Below are positions 18,195 through 26,812 of a DNA stretch of 64,000 nucleotides, in pieces. The stretch is from Synechococcus sp. WH 7805 (GTDB taxonomy: Bacteria; Cyanobacteriota; Cyanobacteriia; PCC-6307; Cyanobiaceae): positions 355,823 through 419,822 of the forward strand of contig NZ_CH724168.1 in NCBI RefSeq assembly GCF_000153285.1. Reading direction: 5' to 3'. The position numbers were made by a program, and so were the translations under genes. Numbering within the stretch: the stretch's first letter is position 1; each line of letters opens with the position of its first letter. The notes under the pieces are model-generated. The model did no database searches and was not told the origin of the DNA. It was given only the letters and a program-made list of their open reading frames with translations.

Positions 18195-20252
18195 TCAGAC
18201 AGTCCCGTTGACGTCCGCGACCAGATGCAACTGATCGCGGATGGAATCAACTCCTGCCACCTTCAGCACCAACGCATCACCGGGTTCACAGCCAGTCGGA
18301 CAGCTTGCAGCGATATCAAGAGCCAGGTCTTCGATACGCACCAGTCCCAAACGATCCTGGGGACGCAACCAGCGCAGAAAATCAACCGGCCAGCGCTCAC
18401 TGGAGTGATGCTCGAACCAAACCTGTTGCCAGTGTCGTTGATCTTCGCGGGTCACGGCGATTCCCTCGCGAACCGCTGTTTCTATCTGTTGGAGAAGAGT
18501 CTGCAATGACTCCGTATCCAGAGGGTCGTCATGTCCATCTGGTGAGAGCATGGCGGCGAACTGCCGCTGCACCACCAGATCGCCATAGCGTCTGATCGGT
18601 GATGTGGCCTGGGTATAGGCAGGAACACCAAGGCTGAAATGAGCTGCCGGTGTGGTTCCCATCAATCCACGACTGAGGCAGCGCTTGATGGCGGCGAACC
18701 GAACGGCACCGTCAGCAAGTTCCTCGAGTTGAGCCGCCGATGGAAGCTCTGCAGGCAGCTGACTTCGGAAAGGGAGCGCCAATGCATTCTCAATGCCCTT
18801 TGTGGCGGCAACGGTGCCGCAAAGAATCATGGCTTCGGCGACCATCTCTCGGGACGGGCTGGGCTCGGTGATTTCAACGGTTGGCTGCCCATCGCGACAG
18901 CGAATCCGACCTTCCGGTAGATCCATCAACAACGCTCCGCGTTCGAGGCGCCAACGACGTCTGGTGGCCAGCAGTGCATGAAGATTGGAGAGATCGGCTT
19001 CTTCCGGTGGCGCGAAATCAATCAATTCGTCTGCATCCTCGTAGGTGAGTCGGTAACGAGGGGTCACCCAGCTACGACACATCCCGCTCGTTTTGACGTC
19101 TCCCGTGTGATCAAGATCCACCCAAGTGCTCCAGGCAGCGTTTCGCTGACCTGCTTTGAGGCTGAACACCTCGGTTGACAGGTTCGAGGGGAACATCGGC
19201 AAGATTCCCCTGGCCAGGTACAAACTGCTCCCCCTGCGGCGAGCTTCGAGATCCAGAGGAGAGCCGGTTGTGATCAGACGACCAGGATCTGCGATGTGAA
19301 TCCAAATCCGGAGTTGGTCATCAGCCAGTCGCTCAAGCCCCAGGGCATCGTCAATATCCCTGGTTTCGGCATCGTCGATGGTGACGCAAGTCTGATGGGT
19401 CAGATCAATGCGCTCTGAATCCCCGGGGTGATCGTCCAGGCAGCCATTGAGCACACGCTCGGCTTCAGCGATGAGCTCGGCGCTGAAGCCGTTGGTCCAG
19501 GCCGTTCCCGCGATCGAGGAGAGCTGGTGAGGATCGAGTTGGCCAAGGGTCACGAGGCGCTCGCGAACGTCCCCCCGGTTCTGATCCAGGCGCAAACTCG
19601 TCAAAGACTGACGAAGCTCTGTCGACAGGTCGTCCAGGTTGATGCTTCCAGCGGAGAAACGGATGAGCTGTTCAATCCACTCCTTGTGAAGTGGATCCAG
19701 CTCCTTGTCTCCTTCACCCTGTTTGCTGAGGAAGGCCATCCAGCGCTTGAACCGGATCTGCGCAAGGTGTTGTCGCCGGCGATCGTGACGTCGGTTTCGA
19801 ATTTCTTGAAGCGACCGTGGGCAAATCCGCTCTTGCTTGATTCGAAATAAATCTTGCTCTTCAGCCTTTAGCGCTAACCAGGTTGCTGCGCAGTGCAGTG
19901 CATCACTGGTTCCGTAAACAAGATCAGCGAATTCCTCAAGCTCAGAAGTCTCACCTGATTCAGCAAGTAAGACCCATGCCTGGCCCCAGTCGCGACGCTT
20001 GAGACTTGCGAGTGCTAGGTCTTTCTCGGTGAATTCCCATGGAAAAGCCCCCAGTCTTCCTGCCACATCAGAGGAGGAAGCATTGGAGGCAATCAGAGTG
20101 ATCTGTCGGGCCGGGAGCAGCTGCTCTTTGGCTTTGAAACCCACGCTCAAGCGACGCTTGCTGCCCTGTACAGAGAGAACAACAGCGAGTTGAGGAGATT
20201 TCAGTTCGCTGATCCCGACGAGGTCACCGGGTTGGAAGTTGGCGGTCGCCAG
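18195..20252 (-). CDS. rnb: RNase II/R family exoribonuclease; start codon unusual
   Basis: Processive 3'-to-5' exoribonuclease for mRNA and structured RNA decay. The catalytic aspartate cluster TIDDAETRDIDDAL lies in the RNB domain, with HIADPGR, AYTQATSPIRRYGDL and a short S1-like C-terminus. The first ATG/GTG/TTG in frame is the TTG at 20150, but the reading upstream is clearly coding (FQPGDLVGI, PQLAVVLSVQGSKRRLS) and matches the usual N-terminal barrel. No canonical start occurs between it and the rpsR stop, which is in the same frame. CTG at 20252-20250, seven bases after GAGGG, is the best candidate and is used here. The start is inferred; the rest is secure. Confidence 0.9.
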   Translation of the reverse strand: MATANFQPGDLVGISELKSPQLAVVLSVQGSKRRLSVGFKAKEQLLPARQITLIASNASSSDVAGRLGAFPWEFTEKDLALASLKRRDWGQAWVLLAESGETSELEEFADLVYGTSDALHCAATWLALKAEEQDLFRIKQERICPRSLQEIRNRRHDRRRQHLAQIRFKRWMAFLSKQGEGDKELDPLHKEWIEQLIRFSAGSINLDDLSTELRQSLTSLRLDQNRGDVRERLVTLGQLDPHQLSSIAGTAWTNGFSAELIAEAERVLNGCLDDHPGDSERIDLTHQTCVTIDDAETRDIDDALGLERLADDQLRIWIHIADPGRLITTGSPLDLEARRRGSSLYLARGILPMFPSNLSTEVFSLKAGQRNAAWSTWVDLDHTGDVKTSGMCRSWVTPRYRLTYEDADELIDFAPPEEADLSNLHALLATRRRWRLERGALLMDLPEGRIRCRDGQPTVEITEPSPSREMVAEAMILCGTVAATKGIENALALPFRSQLPAELPSAAQLEELADGAVRFAAIKRCLSRGLMGTTPAAHFSLGVPAYTQATSPIRRYGDLVVQRQFAAMLSPDGHDDPLDTESLQTLLQQIETAVREGIAVTREDQRHWQQVWFEHHSSERWPVDFLRWLRPQDRLGLVRIEDLALDIAASCPTGCEPGDALVLKVAGVDSIRDQLHLVADVNGTV

Positions 20253-20255
20253 AAA

Positions 20256-20477
20256 TCAGCCCTCGGGATTCACAAATGGCAGAAGAGCCACGATGCGAGC
20301 ACGTTTCACTGCATTGGTGAGGTCACGTTGCTGTTTTGCTGTGAGACCGGTCAGACGGCGGGGCAGAATCTTGCCGCGCTCTGTGATGAATTTCTTGAGC
20401 AGATCCACATCTTTGTAATCGATGGGATCACCGGGCTTGATCGGTGAAAGACGCTTCTTGAAAAAGGAGCTGGACAT
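20256..20477 (-). CDS. rpsR: 30S ribosomal protein S18
   Basis: Small-subunit protein of the platform near the mRNA exit. The 73-residue sequence carries the family core [19 protein letters not shown] and [16 protein letters not shown], then the basic [13 protein letters not shown]. It lies 50 bases downstream of rpmG, the common cyanobacterial pair. Its TGA is in frame with the RNase II reading that begins right after it. Confidence 0.98.
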
Positions 20478-20527
20478 TGGAATGGATTTGGAGGCGAAGT
20501 TGGTACAGAAATTTCAGATTCGAAAGA

Positions 20528-20722
20528 TCACTTGATCTCTTTGTGAATCGTCATTTTGTTGTCATGAGGACAAAACTTCTTGATCTCCAACCGCTCGGTG
20601 GTGTTCCGACGGTTTTTTTCAGTGGTGTATCGAGACACACCCTGGGAACGTTTTTCGGTGCTGGACCGGCATTCGGTGCACTCAAGAGTGACAACGATCC
20701 GGACGCCCTTGTTCTTGGCCAT
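20528..20722 (-). CDS. rpmG: 50S ribosomal protein L33
   Basis: The 64-residue protein starts at [18 protein letters not shown]; a longer upstream frame is not needed. Two CxxC-like pairs are expected for zinc-type L33: CTEC is present near residue 15, but the second site has only one cysteine (KFCPHDNK), so zinc binding may be lost or partial. First gene of rpmG-rpsR-rnb. Divergent from pheT. Confidence 0.97.
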   Translation of the reverse strand: MAKNKGVRIVVTLECTECRSSTEKRSQGVSRYTTEKNRRNTTERLEIKKFCPHDNKMTIHKEIK

Positions 20723-20849
20723 AAGGACGTTACGCCGCGCTTGCGAAGCGAGTGACAAACGACAACTCTACAGGGCGGCCATTCACTGATGGATCACCTT
20801 CTCAGCACGAAAGAGTTCGTAGGATCCCCCACCGACGACACGTTTCCCC

Positions 20850-23306
20850 ATGCGGGTTTCCCTCTCCTGGCTGAAGGATCTGGTTCAGGTGAATGAACCT
20901 GCCCTTGAGCTGGGGGATCGGCTGTCCATGGCGGGATTTGAGGTGGAGGAGCTTGAGGATCTCAGCCTCTTTGCGCAAGGCGTGGTTGTCGGTCACGTGC
21001 TGGAGAAGAACAAACATCCCAATGCCGACAAGTTGAGTGTTTGTTCGGTGGACGTGGGGGCTGAATCTCCACTTCAGATCGTTTGCGGGGCCTCCAATGT
21101 GCGCGCAGGGATTCATGTGCCGGTGGCCATGGTCGGTGCCATCCTTCCGGCTGTGAATCTGACCATCAAGGCCGGTGAGCTGAGAGGGGTGAGCAGCCAG
21201 GGAATGATCTGTTCCCTCGCAGAGCTTGGGCAAACCAGTGATGTTGACGGAATTGCCATCCTCGAGGAACTCGTCCCTGAGGTTCCAGCACCGGGTGCAT
21301 CGATCGCCCCAGTGCTTGGGCTCGACGACACCGTTCTTGAACTGGCCATCACAGCGAATCGACCCGATGGACTGTCAATGACGGGCATCGCCCGTGAAGT
21401 CGCTGCCCTCACAGGCGCTGCACTGTCTCTTCCTGAGACATCAGCACCCACAACAGTTGATGCACTGAATCCCAGCCCACCATCGGCCGAAGCCATGCAA
21501 ACAGGTGGCATTTATGCCGTCACTGAGGTTAAGCAACTCGATGGCTCAAGCTGCTCCCCTCAATGGATTCAGCAGCGTCTTCAACGCGCTGGTGTGAAGC
21601 CGGTGAATGCGGTAGTGGATATCGGCAATCTGGTGATGCTTGAACAGGGTCAGCCTCTGCATGCATTCGACGCTGATGCTCTCGAGTCCATCTGCGGACA
21701 ACCCATCACAGCATCCGATTTCGGCCTGCGTCAGGCTCGCGAGAAAGAAGCGTTCCGTGGTTTGGATGGTCGGGATTTGTCCCTGGATTCCCGTGTGCAG
21801 GTGGTGACGTGCTGCGATCGAGCTGTTGCGATTGCTGGCGTGATGGGCAGTGAGGAGAGCGGGGTCACCGATCAAACACGGCGCATCTGGTTGGAATCTG
21901 CTCTCTTCACTCCGTCCTCCGTGCGCATCAGTAGCCGAACTACGGGACAACGCACTGATTCCAGCAGTCGTTATGAGAAAGGGGTGCCACGGGAAATCAC
22001 TCTGTTGGCTGCCGGCCGCGCTCTTTCACTCCTGGAATCGTTACTGGGAGCCGAAATCGGACGCACGTGGCAGTGTGCGTCCGAGCCAGGTCCAGCGCCC
22101 GTAGTTGGTCTACGTCGGAGCGCTCTGCATCAGTTATTAGGACCACTGGCGCCTACAGATCCTGATTCAGCGGCTCAGGATCTGAGTGATGGTCAAGTTG
22201 AAGTATGCCTGAAGTCTCTTGGCTGCTCGCTGACGTCAACAGAGGACGGATGGGATGTGGTTGTCCCTCCGTCGCGTCGCCTTGACCTCCTGCGTGAAGT
22301 TGACCTCATCGAAGAGGTGGCCCGCCTTGTTGGATTTGATCGTTTTGAATCCCACCTGCCCGATCCTCTAAGCCCAGGCCGGCTTTCTCTAGGTCAACAG
22401 GCTGAACGTCGCCTGCGTCAGCGTTTGTGTTCGTTCGGCCTTCAGGAGGTCACAACGCTCTCGCTGACTCGAGCGGATGACACAGATGAGGCCAGGATTG
22501 CCATCAGCAACCCCCTCCTCGCCGAAACAAGTCACCTGCGTACGGCCCTCTGGCAGGAGCATCTGGAAATCTGCCAGCGCAATCTGCAATCGTCCCAACC
22601 CGGTTGTTGGCTGTTTGAGATCGGCAACGTGTTCTTCCCCGATGCCAGCGGGGTTCGCCAGACATCCCGCCTCGGTGGTGTGATCTGTGGTGAGCGACGG
22701 CTCTCCCGGTGGCTCAACAGTGGCAAACCTTCGCCTCTGAGTTACTACGAAGCACGTGGGCTGCTCACGTCTCTCTTTGCCTCCCTGGGACTTGAGAGCA
22801 TGGATCGTCGTCTCGTAGACGACGATCGTCTCCATCCAGGCCGTGCCGCCACGGTTGTCGTGGAAGGAAAACCTCTGGGATGTTTCGGGCAGCTGCACCC
22901 ATCGCTTTGCGAACACTTCGAGTTGCCATCGGAGACCTACCTCTTTGATTTCGATATGGCACTTCTTCTCAGTGCCGCCACCCGAAGCAACCGCTGGACC
23001 CCACAGTTCAAGCCTTTTTCCACCCTTCCAGCGTCGGAGCGAGATCTGGCAATGGTGGTTTCCAAATCCCTCCCGTCCGCTGATCTGTTGCAGGCCATCC
23101 GCAAGGCTGGCAAACCCTTACTGGAGTCGGTCGAACTCATTGATCGCTTTGAGGCCAAGCAGTTGGGTGACGACCGTTGCAGTCAGGCGTTCCGGCTGCG
23201 CTACCGCGGCAAGGACAGCACTCTCACCGATGATCAGATACAGCCGGTGCATGAGAAGGTGCGTCAGGCCCTGATCAAGCAGTTCGAGGTGGAACTGCGG
23301 AGCTGA
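20850..23306 (+). CDS. pheT: Phenylalanyl-tRNA synthetase beta chain
   Basis: Large subunit of the heterotetrameric enzyme that charges tRNA(Phe). Domain order is complete over 818 residues: MRVSLSWLKDLV start, EMAP/tRNA-binding domain (about 40-150, HPNADKLSVCSVDVG), B3/B4 editing domain (TGQRTDSSSRYEKGV), B5 domain (LIEEVARLVGFDRF), the catalytic-like core, and the FDX-ACB anticodon domain at the end (FSTLPASERDLAMVV). pheS is not in the window. The 3' end overlaps the opposite-strand methyltransferase by 32 bases. Confidence 0.98.
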   Translation: MRVSLSWLKDLVQVNEPALELGDRLSMAGFEVEELEDLSLFAQGVVVGHVLEKNKHPNADKLSVCSVDVGAESPLQIVCGASNVRAGIHVPVAMVGAILPAVNLTIKAGELRGVSSQGMICSLAELGQTSDVDGIAILEELVPEVPAPGASIAPVLGLDDTVLELAITANRPDGLSMTGIAREVAALTGAALSLPETSAPTTVDALNPSPPSAEAMQTGGIYAVTEVKQLDGSSCSPQWIQQRLQRAGVKPVNAVVDIGNLVMLEQGQPLHAFDADALESICGQPITASDFGLRQAREKEAFRGLDGRDLSLDSRVQVVTCCDRAVAIAGVMGSEESGVTDQTRRIWLESALFTPSSVRISSRTTGQRTDSSSRYEKGVPREITLLAAGRALSLLESLLGAEIGRTWQCASEPGPAPVVGLRRSALHQLLGPLAPTDPDSAAQDLSDGQVEVCLKSLGCSLTSTEDGWDVVVPPSRRLDLLREVDLIEEVARLVGFDRFESHLPDPLSPGRLSLGQQAERRLRQRLCSFGLQEVTTLSLTRADDTDEARIAISNPLLAETSHLRTALWQEHLEICQRNLQSSQPGCWLFEIGNVFFPDASGVRQTSRLGGVICGERRLSRWLNSGKPSPLSYYEARGLLTSLFASLGLESMDRRLVDDDRLHPGRAATVVVEGKPLGCFGQLHPSLCEHFELPSETYLFDFDMALLLSAATRSNRWTPQFKPFSTLPASERDLAMVVSKSLPSADLLQAIRKAGKPLLESVELIDRFEAKQLGDDRCSQAFRLRYRGKDSTLTDDQIQPVHEKVRQALIKQFEVELRS

Positions 23307-24675
23307 CGCGAATCATCATCACCAGACACTCGAGATGGGAGGTCTGGGGGAAGAAATCCACAGGCTTGATCTGTTCAATCCGATAAGGCCCATCAGGTCC
23401 TGCAAGTTGTTGCAGATCCCTCGCCAGGGTCGCGGGATCACAGCTCAGGTAGATCAGGAAAGCGGGAGGGATCGCAAGAATCATCTGTAACACCGCCGGT
23501 GCCAGCCCCTTGCGGGGAGGGTCGACGACGAGAGCCTGGTGGTGTGGCAGGAGTTGCTCAAGATGTTCAGCGACGTCGCCATCGAGAAAGCAAACCTTTT
23601 CAAGCCCATTGCGTTGCGCATTCTCTTGGGCCTGGATCACGGAGTCTCGATTGATTTCCAGTCCGACCACGTTCAAGCCTGAGGCTGCCAGCGGCAAGGC
23701 AATGGTTCCGATGCCGCAGTACGCATCGATCACGTTGGCTGATGGTGCTGACGCATGGATCCAGTCGCAAATCATCGTGACAACCTGCTCTGCTCGTGTG
23801 GTGTTCACCTGAAAGAACGTGGTGGTTCCGAGCTGTAGCGACAGGCCGCAGAAGTTCTCTTCAATCACGTCATCGCCCTGAATGCAGAGGGTCTGCTCGC
23901 CGATCACGGTGTTACTGCGCTTGGGTTGCACATTCAGGGTGACTCCCTTCAGCTGCGGCCAACGCTGCATCCACTCCGCAGTGAGTCGGTCCAGCCCTGG
24001 AAGATGATCCGTTGCCGCAACGAGTGAAATCAGAATCTGACCGGTTCGCACGCCGATCCGCAGCCCGAGGTGTCGGAGACCCGGTTCACCTCGCAAATCA
24101 GAATCCATCGGCCAGTCGGTCAAGGCCAGATCGTTCTTGATGGGCTCGATCAAGGCGTCCAGTCGCGGGTCGAGCACCGGACAATGATTGAGATTGACGA
24201 TGCGGTGACTTCCTCGGCGGTAATAGCCGAGCCGAAGTCCTCCTTCACCGCGTTGAATGGGAATCAGCGCTCGATTTCGATACCCAAGGGATTCATCCTC
24301 GGGGCTGATCAAGGGCCCAGCCAAGGTCGTGACACCTCCGATCCGCAGCAGGGTGGCTTTGAGGTGTTCCTGTTTCCATTGGTTCTGCGCATTCACGCTG
24401 ATGTGCTGGAGCGTGCATCCACCGCACGCATGCGCAAGGATGCATGGTGGTCGCCTGGCATCGGGTGAGGGCTTGATGCTCTTGATCTTCTTGCCATGCC
24501 ATAGCCGCCTCTGCCGTTGCAGCAGCTGAACGCTGGCGTCCTCTCCGGGAATCAGTTCCGGGACCGTGATCACCCAGCCATTCCAGCGTGCGATCCCCCG
24601 TCCCTGCTGGTCGAGATCCTCTCCCTGAACCGAGATGGTCAGGCCTGGCTTGGGTGAATCAACGCGTGATGTCAT
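23275..24675 (-). CDS. rlmD: RlmD/RumA-type 23S rRNA (uracil-5-)-methyltransferase
   Basis: SAM-dependent m5U methyltransferase. An N-terminal TRAM domain (VQGEDLDQQGRGIARWNG) is followed by the iron-sulfur motif C-x5-C-x2-C (CILAHACGGC) and a fourth cysteine in LNHCPVL, as in RumA. The methyltransferase part has VIDAYCGIGTIALPLA, VDPPRKGLAP and the catalytic cysteine in LSCDPATLARDL. I start at ATG 24675 (MTSRVDS); a longer frame begins at 24696. The exact target uridine cannot be told from sequence. Divergent from apcD. Confidence 0.9.
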   Translation of the reverse strand: MTSRVDSPKPGLTISVQGEDLDQQGRGIARWNGWVITVPELIPGEDASVQLLQRQRRLWHGKKIKSIKPSPDARRPPCILAHACGGCTLQHISVNAQNQWKQEHLKATLLRIGGVTTLAGPLISPEDESLGYRNRALIPIQRGEGGLRLGYYRRGSHRIVNLNHCPVLDPRLDALIEPIKNDLALTDWPMDSDLRGEPGLRHLGLRIGVRTGQILISLVAATDHLPGLDRLTAEWMQRWPQLKGVTLNVQPKRSNTVIGEQTLCIQGDDVIEENFCGLSLQLGTTTFFQVNTTRAEQVVTMICDWIHASAPSANVIDAYCGIGTIALPLAASGLNVVGLEINRDSVIQAQENAQRNGLEKVCFLDGDVAEHLEQLLPHHQALVVDPPRKGLAPAVLQMILAIPPAFLIYLSCDPATLARDLQQLAGPDGPYRIEQIKPVDFFPQTSHLECLVMMIRVSSAVPPRTA

Positions 24676-24755
24676 TGCAAAGGCGTAACACCCCACACCT
24701 CACATCCATGGCTGGGGTTCAGGAGCTTTAAACTTTTCCCAGCATGCCAGCCGTC

Positions 24756-25250
24756 ATGAGCGTTGTAAGGGATCTGATCCTCAAAGCGGATGACGATCTG
24801 CGCTATCCCAGCAGCGGTGAACTGAATTCGATTGTCGAGTTTCTCAGCCAAGGCTCCGTGCGCCTTTCAGTGGTGCGAATCCTCTCTGATAACGAGAAGA
24901 AGATTGTTGATGAGTCCGCACGCCAATTATTCAGTCTTCGTCCGGAGTATGTCGCTCCTGGTGGTAACGCCTACGGACAAAAACAGCGTGCCCAATGCTT
25001 GAGGGATTACAGCTGGTATTTGCGCCTTGTCACGTACGGTGTTTTGGCTGGTAGTACCGAGATGATCGAGCAGATCGGCTTGGTTGGTGCGCGTGAGATG
25101 TACAACAGCCTTGGCGTTCCCATGCCAGGAATGGTGGATGCCATGCGAGCAATGCGTGAGGCTGCCTTGGTTCTTCTCTCTGATGATCAACAGAGGCTTG
25201 CAGGGCCCTACTTCGATTTCCTGATTCAGGGCATGCAGACCAGCACCTGA
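24756..25250 (+). CDS. apcD: Allophycocyanin-B alpha subunit (ApcD)
   Basis: Terminal-emitter phycobiliprotein of the phycobilisome core, passing energy to the photosystems. It starts MSVVRDLILKADDDLRYPSS, the ApcD form rather than ApcF or ApcA. The chromophore cysteine is C81 in QCLRDYSWYLRLVTYG, and GGNAYGQ and MYNSLGVPMPGMV are conserved. The length of 164 is normal. The ATG four codons upstream (24744) is less likely. It is a single-gene unit closed by the terminator at 25275. It indicates a phycobilisome-bearing cyanobacterium. Confidence 0.96.
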   Translation: MSVVRDLILKADDDLRYPSSGELNSIVEFLSQGSVRLSVVRILSDNEKKIVDESARQLFSLRPEYVAPGGNAYGQKQRAQCLRDYSWYLRLVTYGVLAGSTEMIEQIGLVGAREMYNSLGVPMPGMVDAMRAMREAALVLLSDDQQRLAGPYFDFLIQGMQTST

Positions 25251-25274
25251 TTGCTTCCTTTCATCCGTTGACTC

Positions 25275-25302
25275 AAGGTCCTCTAACGAGGGCCTTTTTT
25301 AT
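25275..25302 (+). terminator. Intrinsic terminator of apcD
   Basis: AAGGTCCTC pairs with GAGGGCCTT (one G-T wobble) around the loop TAAC, followed by a run of six T then ATT. It lies 25 bases after the apcD stop and is the clearest Rho-independent terminator in the window. Confidence 0.9.
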
Positions 25303-25349
25303 TGTTCAACACGAACACACCACAATCAACCAAATTGTATGTCTGATAT

Positions 25350-25380
25350 GAGACGCATCACGCGTCGCATCATGCGTCTC
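25350..25380. repeat. Perfect 9-bp inverted repeat with GAGAC ends
   Basis: GAGACGCAT at 25350-25358 and ATGCGTCTC at 25372-25380 flank a 13-base centre that itself repeats the CGC/GCG pattern (CACGCGTCGCATC). It sits between the apcD terminator and a small unknown gene. It could be an RNA hairpin or a protein site. Confidence 0.6.
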
Positions 25381-25420
25381 AGAAGCGTATTGCAAGACTT
25401 CTCTGTGAGCGCGGCAGGGA

Positions 25421-25684
25421 GTGCTGGATTGGGCCATCAGGACTGCGTCACTGTGTCTACAGCAGGTACGCAAAGTGATTGGACTCCTGTTTGCAATGGG
25501 TTTGAAAGCTTGGTTGTCTGTTGGACGAGGTGTTGATCTGGTTGGACAAACAGCGGCTTTGCTATTCGGCGAATCGCTCAATCCGGCATCGGAGGCCGGC
25601 TATGTGCGTCACTGCATGGATAAAAACAGACAAAAAAACATTGTTAATAAGAATGTCTCGGGAGAACTAAATGAGACGCTTTAA
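25421..25684 (+). CDS. Small hypothetical protein (87 aa)
   Basis: Frame of 87 residues from a GTG with GGCAGGGA just upstream, right after an in-frame TGA. A moderately hydrophobic N-terminal half (VIGLLFAMGLKAWLSVG, AALLFGESL) is followed by a polar lysine/asparagine-rich tail. Not recognised. No other frame in this stretch reads better. The end of the gene runs into an inverted repeat (ACTAAAT at 25666, ATTTAGT at 25692). Confidence 0.42.
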   Translation: MLDWAIRTASLCLQQVRKVIGLLFAMGLKAWLSVGRGVDLVGQTAALLFGESLNPASEAGYVRHCMDKNRQKNIVNKNVSGELNETL

Positions 25685-25703
25685 AAGACTTATTTAGTGT
25701 CTC
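25666..25703. repeat. Inverted repeat ACTAAAT-GAGAC / ATTTAGT-GTCTC
   Basis: A 7-bp perfect inverted pair (25666-25672 with 25692-25698) is followed on each side by GAGAC (25673-25677) and its complement GTCTC (25699-25703). The GAGAC module also ends the repeat at 25350-25380. It overlaps the stop of the small gene before it. Confidence 0.5.
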
Positions 25704-25754
25704 GTCTGTGCCGTGTGAGACTTGCCTGCTCACGTCTTGGTTGGTGTTGTTCGG

Positions 25755-26777
25755 TTATTCAGTTTGATCTTTTTGGCGATAGAGCTCTTTCAGCATCTGA
25801 TAGGCCTCATTCAAGCGACGCATCGCTTCGGTCGATCCACCTGAGTCAGGATGCACCTCCACAGCTTTGCGTTTATAGGCATCGCGGATCGTGCGCAAGG
25901 TCAACGAGTGCCCGGCCTGGGTTGGCAGTTCAAGTTGCCGTAGTGCGCCATGCAACGTCATGGTGGATTCAAGAGTCTCAAAGGAGGTGACCTTTCGGCT
26001 GCGTTTGAACCGGTTCACAAACCGACGAATCAACGTTGGGATCCGATCAGTCACCGTTGCTGTGGCAAACGGATCTTCCAACACCGCTGCTGCAACGATC
26101 ACCTGTTCAAATCGTGGTGTCTGCACAGGCCAGCTTCCACAGATCTGATCCATTGAATGCTTCACCTGAGACCAGGTGAAGGTTCGTCCCTCGCTGCCAT
26201 CAATCTGCGGCCAGATATCCCTGGCCATCCAAAGCATCACAGCTTCCATCACGGTTTCACCTGGTGATGAGCCGTAAAGGTTCATCCAGTGCTGGAGTGC
26301 TGCATCACACCAAGCTTTGATCTGGATTTCGCTGATCGATGGCACCAGTGGGGCATCGACAGGAGTGTCTGTGACATCCAGGCTGGATCGAATCGCGGCT
26401 GTCCGTTTTCTGACAAACCCTGGAAGATCGATCCCACTTGCGTTGGATCCTGCAGTGCGTCGCGACGGTGATGGTTCGACGTCGATGTCATCATCACGCT
26501 CCTCTGTGGATCTGTTGCGCTGGGAACCAACCAGCACAATGGCTCTGTCTTCGTCGTAGACAGGGTCGCTGCTCTCCGAGTTGATGACCTTGCTCGTGAT
26601 TGAGTCCCCATCGGACTGGGGTTCAGCCGAGGTGGTCTCACTTTCGGATTCAAAAATCTCCTCCAGCAATCGCTCCAGGCAGGCCCCCCTTGATCGGGCA
26701 TGCCACTCCTTTCGCAGCTGATCGAGCCGGTCAACAAGATGTTGAGGGAGTTCGAGGCTGATCCGTTTACTTGGCAT
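25755..26777 (-). CDS. J-domain protein with ribbon-helix-helix-like N-terminus
   Basis: A 340-residue protein. The N-terminus (KRISLELPQHLVDRLDQLRK) resembles a ribbon-helix-helix or CopG-type DNA-binding segment. A long acidic, low-complexity stretch follows (about 45-140), then a mixed helical middle. The C-terminus is a J domain with HPD at 309-311 (AYKRKAVEVHPDSGGS, LNEAYQMLKELY), the site that stimulates Hsp70. A J domain at the C-terminus joined to a putative DNA-binding N-terminus is unusual. Function unknown; a DnaK link to a DNA-bound complex is only an inference. Confidence 0.85.
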   Translation of the reverse strand: MPSKRISLELPQHLVDRLDQLRKEWHARSRGACLERLLEEIFESESETTSAEPQSDGDSITSKVINSESSDPVYDEDRAIVLVGSQRNRSTEERDDDIDVEPSPSRRTAGSNASGIDLPGFVRKRTAAIRSSLDVTDTPVDAPLVPSISEIQIKAWCDAALQHWMNLYGSSPGETVMEAVMLWMARDIWPQIDGSEGRTFTWSQVKHSMDQICGSWPVQTPRFEQVIVAAAVLEDPFATATVTDRIPTLIRRFVNRFKRSRKVTSFETLESTMTLHGALRQLELPTQAGHSLTLRTIRDAYKRKAVEVHPDSGGSTEAMRRLNEAYQMLKELYRQKDQTE

Positions 26778-26812
26778 ATCTACGAAACGATCTGGCCCTC
26801 AGGCCTGGAAGC

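Noticed and set aside
25306-25581. 91-codon reverse frame
   Set aside because: It overlaps the apcD terminator region and both inverted-repeat arms, with a composition rich in serine, threonine and arginine typical of an antisense shadow.
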